A program made the position numbers and the translations under genes. Below, piece by piece: positions 16,907 through 25,387 of a stretch of 64,000 nucleotides of DNA. The stretch is from contig NZ_CP034072.1 in NCBI RefSeq assembly GCF_003855255.1, positions 6,212,403-6,276,402 on the forward strand, written 5' to 3'. Position 1 is the stretch's first letter, and each line of letters starts with the position of its first letter. The notes beneath the pieces are model-generated. The model was not told the origin of the DNA, did no database searches, and worked only from the letters and a program-made list of their open reading frames with translations. The stretch comes from Mycolicibacterium nivoides. GTDB taxonomy: Bacteria; Actinomycetota; Actinomycetes; Mycobacteriales; Mycobacteriaceae.

Positions 16907-17830
16907 TCAGTCCTTCCTCATCCATTCCAGTGGGTCACCCCGGTCGACCTGGACACCATGTCGGGCCAACATTCCCCGCACGAGTGCCCGCCGATGCGCC
17001 GAATAGGTGAGCACGTGCGCGATGATCCCGTACAGCTGGAAGGATTCCGGCGGATCGCACAGCGCATCGATCACAGTGTCGCCCAGTCGCCCCGCGGCCG
17101 AGTATTCGGATATCAGTGTGGTCCAGCGCTTTCCGATGACACGATGGTGCGCCGCGAGCTGCCCGGCCGTCGCCTCGCCGGTCGTCGTACGCGAGGGGAA
17201 ATCCCGGCCCTCGATGGTCGCCAGCCAGACCTCCTTGGTCCACACGATCGCGCCGAGTACCGCCGCGACGCTGGGTTCCGGTCCGTCCCAGTCCAGTACC
17301 ACCTGGCCCGGTGAGATCTCCCGGCCCCATTGCTGTTCGGAAAGCTCGGCGGCGGTACCGATCAGGTAGTCGGTGTCGGCGACATCGTGCACAAGCATGA
17401 ACTGGGCGATATCCGGGCCGGCGGCCTCGCCCGGGTCGGCATCGCACCACAACGACTGCGGCGGATGGAAGTGCACTCCGTTGGGAGCGGTCAACCGGAA
17501 TCCGACATCGTCGGCGCGAGACGGCGGCACCCCGAAGGCGCGGCGGAACGCCCGGGAGAACACCTCGGCCGACGACCACCCTTCGGTCTCGGCCACCTCG
17601 GCCACCCCGGCCCCCTGCTGCAACCGCCAGGCCGCACGCTCGAGCATGACCCGCCGGCGCAGCGCCGCGGGTGGTTCCCCCGTGAGCCGGCGCACCTCGC
17701 GGGAGAAGTGAAACTCCGAGGCATAACTGCTGCGGGCCATGTCGCCGACGCCCGAGTTGTCGTCGTCGACGACTGCGTCGAGCAGTTCGCGTAGCCGGTC
17801 ACGGCCGTTCGGTTGGTCCTCCACGGTCAC
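16907..17830 (-). CDS. AraC-type HTH fused to DinB-like domain
   Basis: The protein has 307 residues. An N-terminal AraC double helix-turn-helix is visible (SSYASEFHFSREVRRLTGEPP and GVAEVAETEGWSSAEVFSRAFRRAFGVPP, about residues 33-105). The remainder, from about residue 130, is a DinB/DfsB-like four-helix domain (WTKEVWLATIEGRDF, AAHHRVIGKRW, IIAHVLTYSAHRRALVRGML), with the His pattern typical of metal-binding DinB proteins. It is translationally adjacent to the DHFR-like gene. The effector is unknown. Confidence 0.82.
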   Translation of the reverse strand: MTVEDQPNGRDRLRELLDAVVDDDNSGVGDMARSSYASEFHFSREVRRLTGEPPAALRRRVMLERAAWRLQQGAGVAEVAETEGWSSAEVFSRAFRRAFGVPPSRADDVGFRLTAPNGVHFHPPQSLWCDADPGEAAGPDIAQFMLVHDVADTDYLIGTAAELSEQQWGREISPGQVVLDWDGPEPSVAAVLGAIVWTKEVWLATIEGRDFPSRTTTGEATAGQLAAHHRVIGKRWTTLISEYSAAGRLGDTVIDALCDPPESFQLYGIIAHVLTYSAHRRALVRGMLARHGVQVDRGDPLEWMRKD

Positions 17831-17893
17831 CGAGTATGGTCGGCCGTCCGTCTGCGAACCATGACATTTCCTGCTGTGGTTGCCCGGGCCGAT

Positions 17894-18766
17894 TCAGCTG
17901 TCCAGCACCTGCGCCACCCGCGCCTCCACGTCGACGCCGTCGAGATCGGACAGGTTGACACCGAACCGCCCGGTGAGCGCGTCGAGAACCTCTGCGGCGG
18001 TGCCGAATCGGATGCGTTCGGTCTCACCGTGGCTGTGGATCGCCAGATTCCGGCCGCGCAAGTTGATCCTGGCATCGTCGGTGACGAGCGCCGCGGACAG
18101 CCCGACGATGAAGACCCCGCCGGGATGCGTTGAGACATACCAGCTTCCGACCTCGAGGTCGATCCGCGGTTGCGGCACGGCGGTGAACCGGTACAGCGGC
18201 TGCCACTGACCGCGGACCTGCGCGGCCAGTTCGTACTCAGGCTCGTGGCGGGTGGGCAACTGCAGCAGCCGGTAGGGCTCGTGGCGGGTCTGCTGCACCG
18301 CACCGGTCTGCAGCCGGATCGGCGACGACAGCGTCTGCCCGCCGAAGCCGACGTCGACCAGATACCGCCCGGCCTCCCCTGGCACCATCACGGCCAGCAC
18401 GTTGTGGGTGAGCGCGGGCAACGGGGCGCCGGGTTCCTTCATCCAGACCACCCGCCCGGCGAGACGTTCGACGCCGTAGCCCAGCTCGTCGAGGGCGTAG
18501 CCGAGCAGCCCGTTGTGCTCGTAGCAGTAGCCGCCGCGGCGCCGGCTGACCAGCTTGTCGGACAGCGCCGCGGCACTCAGATCGGCGACCGGGATGCCCA
18601 GCAGCGGGTCCAGGTTCTCGAACGGGATGGTGCGGCCGTGTGCGGCGATGACGCCCCGCAGGGTGTCGGAGTCCGGTTGAGTCGAACCGTCATAGCCGAT
18701 CCGGCCGAGGTAGCCGAGCAGGTCGAATGCCGAGTCAGACGGCGAGTCAGATGGCGATGAGCCCAT
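17894..18766 (-). CDS. nat: arylamine N-acetyltransferase
   Basis: The 290-residue NAT transfers acetyl (or propionyl) from CoA to arylamines. The catalytic triad is intact: C81 in RRRGGYCYEHN, H121 in ALTHNVL and D138 in LVDVGFGGQ, spaced exactly as in the M. smegmatis enzyme (C70/H110/D127). ATG at 18766 adds a Ser/Pro/Asp-rich leader (SSPSDSPSDS) absent from other NATs, so the true start may be slightly downstream. In M. tuberculosis nat sits in the hsa sterol cluster. Here it stands apart, as I recall it does in M. smegmatis. Confidence 0.93.
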   Translation of the reverse strand: MGSSPSDSPSDSAFDLLGYLGRIGYDGSTQPDSDTLRGVIAAHGRTIPFENLDPLLGIPVADLSAAALSDKLVSRRRGGYCYEHNGLLGYALDELGYGVERLAGRVVWMKEPGAPLPALTHNVLAVMVPGEAGRYLVDVGFGGQTLSSPIRLQTGAVQQTRHEPYRLLQLPTRHEPEYELAAQVRGQWQPLYRFTAVPQPRIDLEVGSWYVSTHPGGVFIVGLSAALVTDDARINLRGRNLAIHSHGETERIRFGTAAEVLDALTGRFGVNLSDLDGVDVEARVAQVLDS

Positions 18767-18951
18767 GCCGGCCAATGATGCTGCCTCAACCGTGGTTCAG
18801 GTCAACTCGACTGTGACGAATCCGTCGGTCTCATAGCCACGCGGCGCGACCTGTGGTTTTGAGAGGATTGTCCACAGCTACTCGGCGGTAGGCAGATGGA
18901 CCAGTGAAGCAAATGGGTTTTTTACCCTCCACCTGGGTACACTAGCAAAAC

Positions 18952-18965
18952 TAGAACACGTTCCA
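18952..18965. promoter_or_regulatory. KstR operator
   Basis: TAGAACACGTTCCA matches the KstR consensus TNNAACNNGTTNNA at every fixed position. It ends 20 bp before the GTG of the acyltransferase-fadD12-lipO operon, so this operon is predicted to be derepressed by sterol-derived CoA thioesters. Confidence 0.75.
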
Positions 18966-18985
18966 ATCCACATCAGGGGGACCCT

Positions 18986-19795
18986 GTGGCTGCGACCGAC
19001 ATCGATCCGTCCGAAATCACCAAGTGGGATCCGGGCCTGACCGAGAAGGTCATGGGCTTCTTACGGCCGCTCATCAAGGGCTACCACCGCGCCGAGGTGC
19101 GCGGGCTGGACAGCTTCCCCAATGGTGGCGCGCTCGTGGTGTCGAACCACTCCGGCGGCCTGTTCGCTCTGGACGTGCCGGTGTTCGCGACGGGCTTCTA
19201 CGAGAAGTTCGGCTTCGAGCGCCCCGTGTACACCCTCAGCCACGACATGCTGATGACCGGGCCGACCGCGGCCTTCTTCAAGAAGACCGGATTCATCCGG
19301 GCCAACCACGAGAACGCCGACGAGGCCCTGCGCTCCGGGGGCGTGGTCGTGGTGTTCCCCGGCGGTGACTACGACGTGTACCGGCCGACCCTGTCGGCCA
19401 ACAAGATCGACTTCGCCGGGCGCACCGGTTACATCAAGGCCGCGATCAACGCCGGCGTGCCGATCGTGCCGATGGTCGGCATCGGCGGCCAGGAGACCCA
19501 GCTGTTCCTGTCCCGCGGCACCGGGGTGGCCAAGGCCCTCGGCCCGATCGCGCGGCTGGCCCGCACCAAGATCGTGCCGGTGTCGTTCGGTTTTCCGTTC
19601 GGCCTGTCTGCCGTACTGCCGCTCAATGTGCCGTTGCCGAGCAAGATCGTGATGAAGACGCTGGAGCCGATCGACATCGAGGCCGAGTTCGGTGAGAACC
19701 CCGATATCGACGAGGTCGACGCGCACGTCCGCCGGGTCATGCAGCGCGCGCTGGACGAGCTGGCCGAAGAGCGCCGCTTCCCGGTGATCGGCTGA
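18986..19795 (+). CDS. lysophospholipid acyltransferase-family protein (Rv1428c-like)
   Basis: This 269-residue protein is of the LPLAT superfamily, subgroup resembling mono/diacylglycerol acyltransferases. The catalytic block is VVSNHSGGLFALDVPVF (H55), and FPGGDYDVYRP near residues 114-124 matches the conserved FPGG.(E/R) acceptor motif. An amphipathic N-terminus probably anchors it to the inner membrane. It starts at GTG 18986 behind a KstR box. fadD12 starts 6 bp after its stop, so one transcript is likely. Role: transfer of an acyl group activated by the downstream FadD. Confidence 0.87.
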   Translation: MAATDIDPSEITKWDPGLTEKVMGFLRPLIKGYHRAEVRGLDSFPNGGALVVSNHSGGLFALDVPVFATGFYEKFGFERPVYTLSHDMLMTGPTAAFFKKTGFIRANHENADEALRSGGVVVVFPGGDYDVYRPTLSANKIDFAGRTGYIKAAINAGVPIVPMVGIGGQETQLFLSRGTGVAKALGPIARLARTKIVPVSFGFPFGLSAVLPLNVPLPSKIVMKTLEPIDIEAEFGENPDIDEVDAHVRRVMQRALDELAEERRFPVIG

Positions 19796-19801
19796 ACACC
19801 G

Positions 19802-21439
19802 GTGAATCCGCTCGATCTGCTGACGGGACCGCTGGACCGGGTCACCGACACCGTCGGCCTGGTCACCACCATGCGCCGGGCCGGAATCATCACGGCGATG
19901 CGCCCGGACAAATACCTGCGCATCGCCGCCGCCATGGCGCGCGAGAACATGAGCGTCACTTCGGGTTTCGCGGCCTCGGCACAGCGCTGCCCGAATCGGC
20001 CCGGCCTGGTCGACGAACTCGGCACGCTGACCTGGCAACAGGTCGACCAGCAGGCCGACGCCCTGGCCGCCGGCCTGCAGGCACTGCCTGATGGTGAACC
20101 GAAGGTGCTCGGCATCATGGCCCGCAATCACCGCGGGTTCGTGCTGTCGCTGATCGCCGCCAACCGCATCGGCGCCGACGTGCTGCTGCTCAACACATCC
20201 TTCGCCGCGCCTGCGATGGCCGAGGTGATCAACCGCGAGTCGGTCGACGCCGTCATCTACGACGAGGAGTTCACCGACACCGTCGACCGCGCCCTCTCCG
20301 ACCGGCCCACCGCCGCGCGGATCGTCGCGTGGACCGACACCCACGCCCACGACGTCACGGTGGCCAAGCTGGTAGAGCAGCACCGTGGCGAGGAGCCCCG
20401 GCGGGCCGAGGAGAAGAGCAAGGTGATCTTGCTGACCTCGGGCACCACCGGAACTCCCAAGGGCGCCAAGCATTCCGGCGGTGGCCCCGAGGTGCTCAAG
20501 TCGATCCTGGATCGCACCCCGTGGCACACCGAAGAGCGCGTCGTGATCGTCGCGCCGATGTTCCACGCCTGGGGTTTCTCCCAGCTGGCCTTCGCGGCCT
20601 CGATGGCCTGCACCATCGTCACCCGCCGCAAGTTCGACCCCGAGGCCACGCTCGAGCTCGTCGACCGGCACCGGGCCAAGGGCCTGTGCGTGGTGCCGGT
20701 GATGTTCGACCGGATCATGGAACTGCCCGAGAACGTGCTGAACCGCTATGACGGACGCACGCTGAGGTTCGCGGCGGCATCCGGATCGCGCATGCGGCCC
20801 GATGTCGTCATCGCATTCATGGACCGGTTCGGCGACATCATCTACAACAACTACAACGCCACCGAGGCCGGCATGATCGCCACCGCGACGCCGGCCGACC
20901 TGCGCGCCGCCCCCGATACCGCGGGCAGACCCGCCGAGGGCACCGAGATCCGCATTCTCGACACGGAGTTCCGGCAGGTGCCCACCGGGGAGGTGGGCAC
21001 CATCTACGTGCGCAACTCGACCCAGTTCGACGGCTATACGTCCGGTACGACGAAGGATTTCCACGAGGGCTTCATGTCCTCGGGCGACGTCGGCTACCTC
21101 GACCAGGCGGGCCGGTTGTTCGTGGTGGGCCGCGACGACGAGATGATCGTCTCCGGCGGCGAGAACGTCTATCCGATCGAAGTGGAGAAGGTACTGGCCG
21201 GCCATCCCGATGTCGCGGAGGCCGCGGTGATCGGTGCCGACGACGCGCAGTACGGACAGCGGCTCGTCGCGTTCGTGGTGCTCTCCGGTGCGGTCACCCC
21301 CGATGAGCTCAAGGCGTATGTTCGAGAGAACCTGGCCAATTACAAAGTGCCGCGGGAGATCACCGTGCTCGCCGAGTTGCCGCGCAACAGCACCGGCAAG
21401 ATCGACCGACGCCAACTCCAGGAGAAGGTGAATGGCTGA
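19802..21439 (+). CDS. fadD12: long-chain acyl-CoA synthetase FadD12-like (Rv1427c)
   Basis: The 545-residue ANL-superfamily adenylating enzyme has the P-loop TSGTTGTPKG at residues 212-221. NNYNATEAG is the A5 motif, SSGDVGYLDQAGRLFVVGRDD holds the A7/A8 motifs, and the A10 lysine lies in NSTGKIDRRQL near the C-terminus. It activates a carboxylic acid to its CoA thioester. It follows the acyltransferase by 6 bp and overlaps lipO by 8 bp, the same order as Rv1428c-Rv1427c-Rv1426c. The KstR box suggests expression on sterols. Confidence 0.93.
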   Translation: MNPLDLLTGPLDRVTDTVGLVTTMRRAGIITAMRPDKYLRIAAAMARENMSVTSGFAASAQRCPNRPGLVDELGTLTWQQVDQQADALAAGLQALPDGEPKVLGIMARNHRGFVLSLIAANRIGADVLLLNTSFAAPAMAEVINRESVDAVIYDEEFTDTVDRALSDRPTAARIVAWTDTHAHDVTVAKLVEQHRGEEPRRAEEKSKVILLTSGTTGTPKGAKHSGGGPEVLKSILDRTPWHTEERVVIVAPMFHAWGFSQLAFAASMACTIVTRRKFDPEATLELVDRHRAKGLCVVPVMFDRIMELPENVLNRYDGRTLRFAAASGSRMRPDVVIAFMDRFGDIIYNNYNATEAGMIATATPADLRAAPDTAGRPAEGTEIRILDTEFRQVPTGEVGTIYVRNSTQFDGYTSGTTKDFHEGFMSSGDVGYLDQAGRLFVVGRDDEMIVSGGENVYPIEVEKVLAGHPDVAEAAVIGADDAQYGQRLVAFVVLSGAVTPDELKAYVRENLANYKVPREITVLAELPRNSTGKIDRRQLQEKVNG

Positions 21440-22667
21440 ACGCCGACGGCTGCTCGCAGCGGCCGCTGAGCTGCTCAACGCTGCCAACGCAGTGAAACCG
21501 ATCGGACGCAGGGGTTACGGCACGATCCTGGCCTTCGCGTTCGGCTGGCCCACCTCGGAGAACGCACCACTGGTGATCACCGGGTCGGCGCTCGATGCGC
21601 TGCGCCGCGCCATCCGTGGTGACTACAGGTCCGCGAGCGGACGAATCTCCTTGCTGCTCAAGACGATTTCCTGGGCATTGCTGGTGCTGGTGCACCGTCG
21701 CGGTGTGCAGTCCCGGCGCTACTTCGAAGATCCGGTACGCGAGACCCTGGCCGACGAGTACCCGTCGGCGCTGCGACCCCTGCGTCGCGGCGAGGTGTAC
21801 TCCACGTCCATGAGCCGGCGTCGCTATGTGAGCAAGACCGTGCACTACGGCCCGCATCGGGCCAACCTCGCCGACATCTGGATGCGCCCGGACCTGCCCC
21901 GCGACGGCAAGGCGCCGGTGCTGCTGCAGGTACCTGGCGGGGCGTGGATGATCGGCATGCGCCGGCCCCAGTCGTACCCGCTGATGAGTCACCTGGCCGA
22001 GCAGGGCTGGATCTGCGTGTCGATCGGCTACCGGATCAGCCCGCGCCATCCCTGGCCGAACCACATCATCGACGTGAAGCAGGCGTTGGCCTGGGTGAAG
22101 GCCAATATCGCCGAGTACGGCGGCGACCCCGACGCGGTGTGCATCACCGGCGGTTCGGCAGGTGGGCATCTGACCGCACTGGCCGCGCTGACCCCCAACG
22201 ATCCGAAGTGGCAGCCGGGTTTCGAGGACGCCGACACCTCCGTCGCCGCCGCGGTACCCGTGTACGGCCGCTACGACTGGTTCAGCACCGCCGGCACCGG
22301 GCGGGCCGAGTTCGTCGAGGTGCTGGAGCGGCTCATCGTCAAGCTGCCGCTGGCCGCCAATGATCAGGTGTACAAGGACGCCTCACCGATCACGCTGGTA
22401 CACCCCGATGCCCCACCGTTTTTCGTGCTGCACGGCGCCAATGACTCCCTCATCCCGGTGGGCGAAGGCCGCGAATTCGTCGCCGCGCTGCGCAAGGTGT
22501 CGAACTCGCCGGTGGTCTACGCCGAGATTCCGCACGCCCAGCACGCCTTCGACATCTTCGGCTCACCGCGCGGGCACTACACGGCCGATGCCGTCGCGGA
22601 GTTCCTGAACTGGGCCCGCGCCAGGGTCAGCTCTCAGAACACCGCGGAGATCGCTTCCGGTTACTAG
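21432..22667 (+). CDS. lipO: alpha/beta hydrolase, esterase/lipase LipO-like (Rv1426c)
   Basis: The 411-residue HSL-like esterase has an N-terminal extension of ~130 residues, then LLQVPGGAWMIGM (oxyanion, in place of HGGG), nucleophile elbow GGSAGG, acid region HGANDSLIPV and catalytic His in PHAQHAF. The start overlaps fadD12 by 8 bp, indicating coupled translation. It may release the acid that FadD12 then activates. It resembles the lipC product encoded at 46379-47602 in architecture. Confidence 0.9.
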   Translation: MAERRRLLAAAAELLNAANAVKPIGRRGYGTILAFAFGWPTSENAPLVITGSALDALRRAIRGDYRSASGRISLLLKTISWALLVLVHRRGVQSRRYFEDPVRETLADEYPSALRPLRRGEVYSTSMSRRRYVSKTVHYGPHRANLADIWMRPDLPRDGKAPVLLQVPGGAWMIGMRRPQSYPLMSHLAEQGWICVSIGYRISPRHPWPNHIIDVKQALAWVKANIAEYGGDPDAVCITGGSAGGHLTALAALTPNDPKWQPGFEDADTSVAAAVPVYGRYDWFSTAGTGRAEFVEVLERLIVKLPLAANDQVYKDASPITLVHPDAPPFFVLHGANDSLIPVGEGREFVAALRKVSNSPVVYAEIPHAQHAFDIFGSPRGHYTADAVAEFLNWARARVSSQNTAEIASGY

Positions 22668-22677
22668 AATTTCTGAG

Positions 22678-24051
22678 ATGTCCACACCGGACACCGAGAT
22701 CGCCGCACTGGCCGCCGAACTGCCGGACCACGCGGTGATCACCGATCCCGCCGTGATCGAGGGCTATCGGCGCGACGCCGCACTCGACCCGGAAGCGGGC
22801 CGGGCACGGGCCGTGGTGCGGGCCACCAGGACGGAGGATGTGCAGGCCGTGCTGCGGTGGGCCAGCGCACATGGTGTGCCCGTGGTGCCCCGGGGCGCGG
22901 GATCCGGGCTCGCCGGCGGCGCCAACGGGGTCGACGGCGGCATCATCCTCAGCACCGAACGGATGCGCGACATCCGCATCGACACCGCGAGCCGCGTCGC
23001 GGTGGTGCAACCCGGTCTGATGAACTCCGAGGTGAAGAAGGCAGCCGCTGAGCACGGGCTGTGGTACCCGCCCGACCCGGGCTCGGTCGAGATCTCCTCG
23101 ATCGGCGGGAACGCGGCGACCAACGCCGGCGGGTTGTGCTGTGTGAAGTACGGGGTCACCAGCGATTACGTGCTCGGCATGGAGGTGGTGCTGGCCGACG
23201 GCACGGCCGTGCGGTTGGGCGGCCCACGATTGAAAGACGTTGCCGGCCTGTCCTTGACCAAGCTGTTCGTCGGTTCCGAGGGCATCCTCGGGGTGATCAC
23301 CGAACTCACCCTGCGGCTGATCCCGGCGCAGCCCCCGGCTTCGACCGCGGTCGCGCTGTTCGGCTCGGTGCAGGACGCCGCCGACGCGGTGGTGGCCATC
23401 ACCGAGAAGGTCCGGCCCGCGATGTTGGAGCTGATGGACCACGCGACCATCAACGCCGTCGAGGACTATCGCCGCATGGGCCTGGACCGCTCGGCAGAGG
23501 CGATGCTGCTGGTTCAATCCGATGCACCCGGCGCCGCCGCCGAGGAGATCGCCCACATCGTCGAGGCCTGCGAGAAGTCCGGTGCCACCGAGGTTTACGC
23601 GACCGACGACGCCGAAGAGGGCGCCGCGTTCACCGCGGCCCGTCGGCTGGTGGGCCTGGCCCTCATGCAACTGGGCACGTTCTATCTCGAGGACGTCACG
23701 GTACCGATACCCGACCTGCCGGAACTGGTCGCCGGCATCAAGCGCATCGCCGACGACTGCGACGTGCTGATCTGCGTCGTCGCGCACGCCGGCGACGGAA
23801 ACACCCACCCGGTGGTGGTGTTCGATGCCGAGGATCCGGATATGAGCGAGCGCGCCCGTCAGGCGTTCGCCCGGGTCATGGAACTGGCGATCGCCATGGG
23901 CGGCACCATCACCGGCGAGCACGGCATCGGCCGGCTCAAAAGGGATTGGCTGCCACTACAAGTCGGCGATGACGTGATGGCGTTGACCCGCCGGATCAAG
24001 GATGCCCTGGATCCACAGGGCATCCTCAACCCGGGTTCGGTGTTGCGCTAG
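22678..24051 (+). CDS. FAD-linked oxidase, glycolate oxidase GlcD-type
   Basis: The 457-residue VAO/PCMH-fold flavoprotein has FAD-binding region PVVPRGAGSGLAGGANG and PPDPGSVEISSIGGNAATNAGG. The C-terminal FAD-oxidase domain carries VVAHAGDGNTHPVVVFD and ends with GGTITGEHGIGRLK and DPQGILNPGSVL, the motifs of D-2-hydroxyacid dehydrogenases (GlcD/D-lactate dehydrogenase). It starts 10 bp after lipO and may be the last gene of the KstR-boxed operon. The likely substrate is a 2-hydroxy acid; which one is unknown. Confidence 0.9.
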   Translation: MSTPDTEIAALAAELPDHAVITDPAVIEGYRRDAALDPEAGRARAVVRATRTEDVQAVLRWASAHGVPVVPRGAGSGLAGGANGVDGGIILSTERMRDIRIDTASRVAVVQPGLMNSEVKKAAAEHGLWYPPDPGSVEISSIGGNAATNAGGLCCVKYGVTSDYVLGMEVVLADGTAVRLGGPRLKDVAGLSLTKLFVGSEGILGVITELTLRLIPAQPPASTAVALFGSVQDAADAVVAITEKVRPAMLELMDHATINAVEDYRRMGLDRSAEAMLLVQSDAPGAAAEEIAHIVEACEKSGATEVYATDDAEEGAAFTAARRLVGLALMQLGTFYLEDVTVPIPDLPELVAGIKRIADDCDVLICVVAHAGDGNTHPVVVFDAEDPDMSERARQAFARVMELAIAMGGTITGEHGIGRLKRDWLPLQVGDDVMALTRRIKDALDPQGILNPGSVLR

Positions 24052-24070
24052 TTCCCAGACCGCTGACGAC

Positions 24071-24137
24071 GCCGAGGCTACGGTTTCTGACGTAATTCGC
24101 CGGATTTTCCGTCAGAAACCGTAGTCCCGGCGCGAGA
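24071..24137. repeat. 67-bp palindromic repeat element, copy 1
   Basis: A perfect 15-bp stem, CTACGGTTTCTGACG (24078-24092) with CGTCAGAAACCGTAG (24110-24124), is extended by imperfect outer pairs. It lies between the convergent glcD-like and Gly-rich genes. A second element of identical length (29835-29901) matches it at 53 of 67 positions by my count. It probably acts as a bidirectional terminator. Confidence 0.75.
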
Positions 24138-24139
24138 AA

Positions 24140-24751
24140 CTAGTTGGCCAGCACCCCGTGCAGGGCCTTCTTCGCCTCGGTGATCGCCGCGAGCAGGTTC
24201 GTCCGCACCTCACCGAGCTTGGCCTTCTGTTCGTCCGTGCCCGTGAACGCGATGGTGCGGGCCAGACCCGCGACCTCGTGCAGGCCGGTGCGGATCTTGA
24301 TTACATCCGCGAACTTGCCCACCTTGCCGAACAACGCGTGCGCGGTCTCGCTGGTGATGCCGCGCCAGGCCAGCAACTGGGTGCCGAATTCGGTCAGCGT
24401 GGCGACACCGCCGGACACAGTGACCACACCGCGGCCGGCCAGTGCGGCGATGGCCAATTCGACGATGTCCAGCGGTGGGGTGAAGGCACCGCCGGTGGCT
24501 TCGGTGGTGCGCTCGACGATCTGTTCAGCCGTGGCCGGTCCGTCGAGCAGCAGTGCCGCCGTGCCGACCGCCGCACGCTTGAGCGCGAAGCCCGGCCCGG
24601 AGCCCTTACCGAACCCGGGGCCGCCGAAACCGCCACCGAAACCGGGTGCGCCGAACGCCCCCGGACCGAACCCACCCTGCCCCTCGGGACCGCAGTTGCC
24701 GCCGCCGAATCCCACCGGACCCCAGCCGCCAAAGAATCCTCCAAAACCCAT
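24140..24751 (-). CDS. Gly-rich N-terminus plus PadR/winged-helix-like domain
   Basis: The 203-residue protein has a first ~55 residues composed almost entirely of Gly, Phe and Pro (GFGGFFGGWGPVGFGGG style). The rest resembles a PadR-like winged helix (LLLDGPATAEQIVERTTE then IVELAIAALAGRGVVTVSGG) followed by helices. ATG at 24751 is chosen because AAAGGA precedes it by eight bases. It diverges from a MarR gene, with a perfect operator between. A regulator role is inferred; the Gly-rich part could be a disordered interaction segment. Confidence 0.7.
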   Translation of the reverse strand: MGFGGFFGGWGPVGFGGGNCGPEGQGGFGPGAFGAPGFGGGFGGPGFGKGSGPGFALKRAAVGTAALLLDGPATAEQIVERTTEATGGAFTPPLDIVELAIAALAGRGVVTVSGGVATLTEFGTQLLAWRGITSETAHALFGKVGKFADVIKIRTGLHEVAGLARTIAFTGTDEQKAKLGEVRTNLLAAITEAKKALHGVLAN

Positions 24752-24807
24752 GTCACACATCCTTTTTCCAGATTTCAGCCGGACCAGCGGAGCGCGGCCC
24801 GACAGGT

Positions 24808-24826
24808 GTATCAAGTTCCTTGATAC
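24808..24826. promoter_or_regulatory. MarR-type operator GTATCAAG-N3-CTTGATAC
   Basis: This perfect inverted repeat (8-bp arms, TTC centre) lies in the divergent promoter region between the Gly-rich gene (start 24751) and the MarR gene (start 24941). Its ATCAAG half sites are usual for MarR/SlyA-type repressors. Confidence 0.65.
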
Positions 24827-24940
24827 GCCCCTATCCGGGCCAATTCAATGAGATCTGGCTGAGAACTGGTTGAGCTGTGGGCGAAACGGTGCGACCGATC
24901 CGCATGGTCGGCGAGTGCGGCGCATGTGAAGATGCCAGCT

Positions 24941-25387
24941 ATGACTGCCCCCGACAGCGAGCCGCTGGGATACCTCCTGCACCGGGTAGCTGCCACGCTG
25001 CGGCCAGAAGCGGCCGCGGTTCTCGCTCCGCTCGGACTCGGACTGGCGGAGTTCGTCTGCCTGCGGATCATCTCGCTGAACCCCGGGCTCACCAGCGCCG
25101 AACTGGCCCGCTTCACCAACGTCAGCGCGCAGGCGACCAACCAGCTGCTGCACCGCCTGGAAGCCGCGGGCGCGGTGCGCCGCCCCGATACAGCGGCGGC
25201 GGGCAAGGCGCTGCCCGCCGAACTCACTGCGTCGGGCCGAGCGTTGCTCACCCGCGCCGAGGAGGCCGTGCACACCGCCGATCAGCGGGTACTGGACCGC
25301 CTGACGCCCACCGAACAGCGGCAACTCAAGGCGTTGTTACGCAAAGCCGGACGGGGCGACAACCCGTGCGGTCCGGTCGGCCGCTGA
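24941..25387 (+). CDS. MarR-family transcriptional regulator
   Basis: The 148-residue protein has a winged helix: LTSAELARFTNVSAQATNQLLHRLEAAGAV is the HTH, with the wing at PDTAAAGKALPAELT. ATG at 24941 is taken; GTG 24926 is an alternative. It diverges from the Gly-rich gene and probably represses both through the repeat at 24808. Its last 51 bp overlap the 3' end of the convergent NorD-like gene. Confidence 0.85.
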   Translation: MTAPDSEPLGYLLHRVAATLRPEAAAVLAPLGLGLAEFVCLRIISLNPGLTSAELARFTNVSAQATNQLLHRLEAAGAVRRPDTAAAGKALPAELTASGRALLTRAEEAVHTADQRVLDRLTPTEQRQLKALLRKAGRGDNPCGPVGR

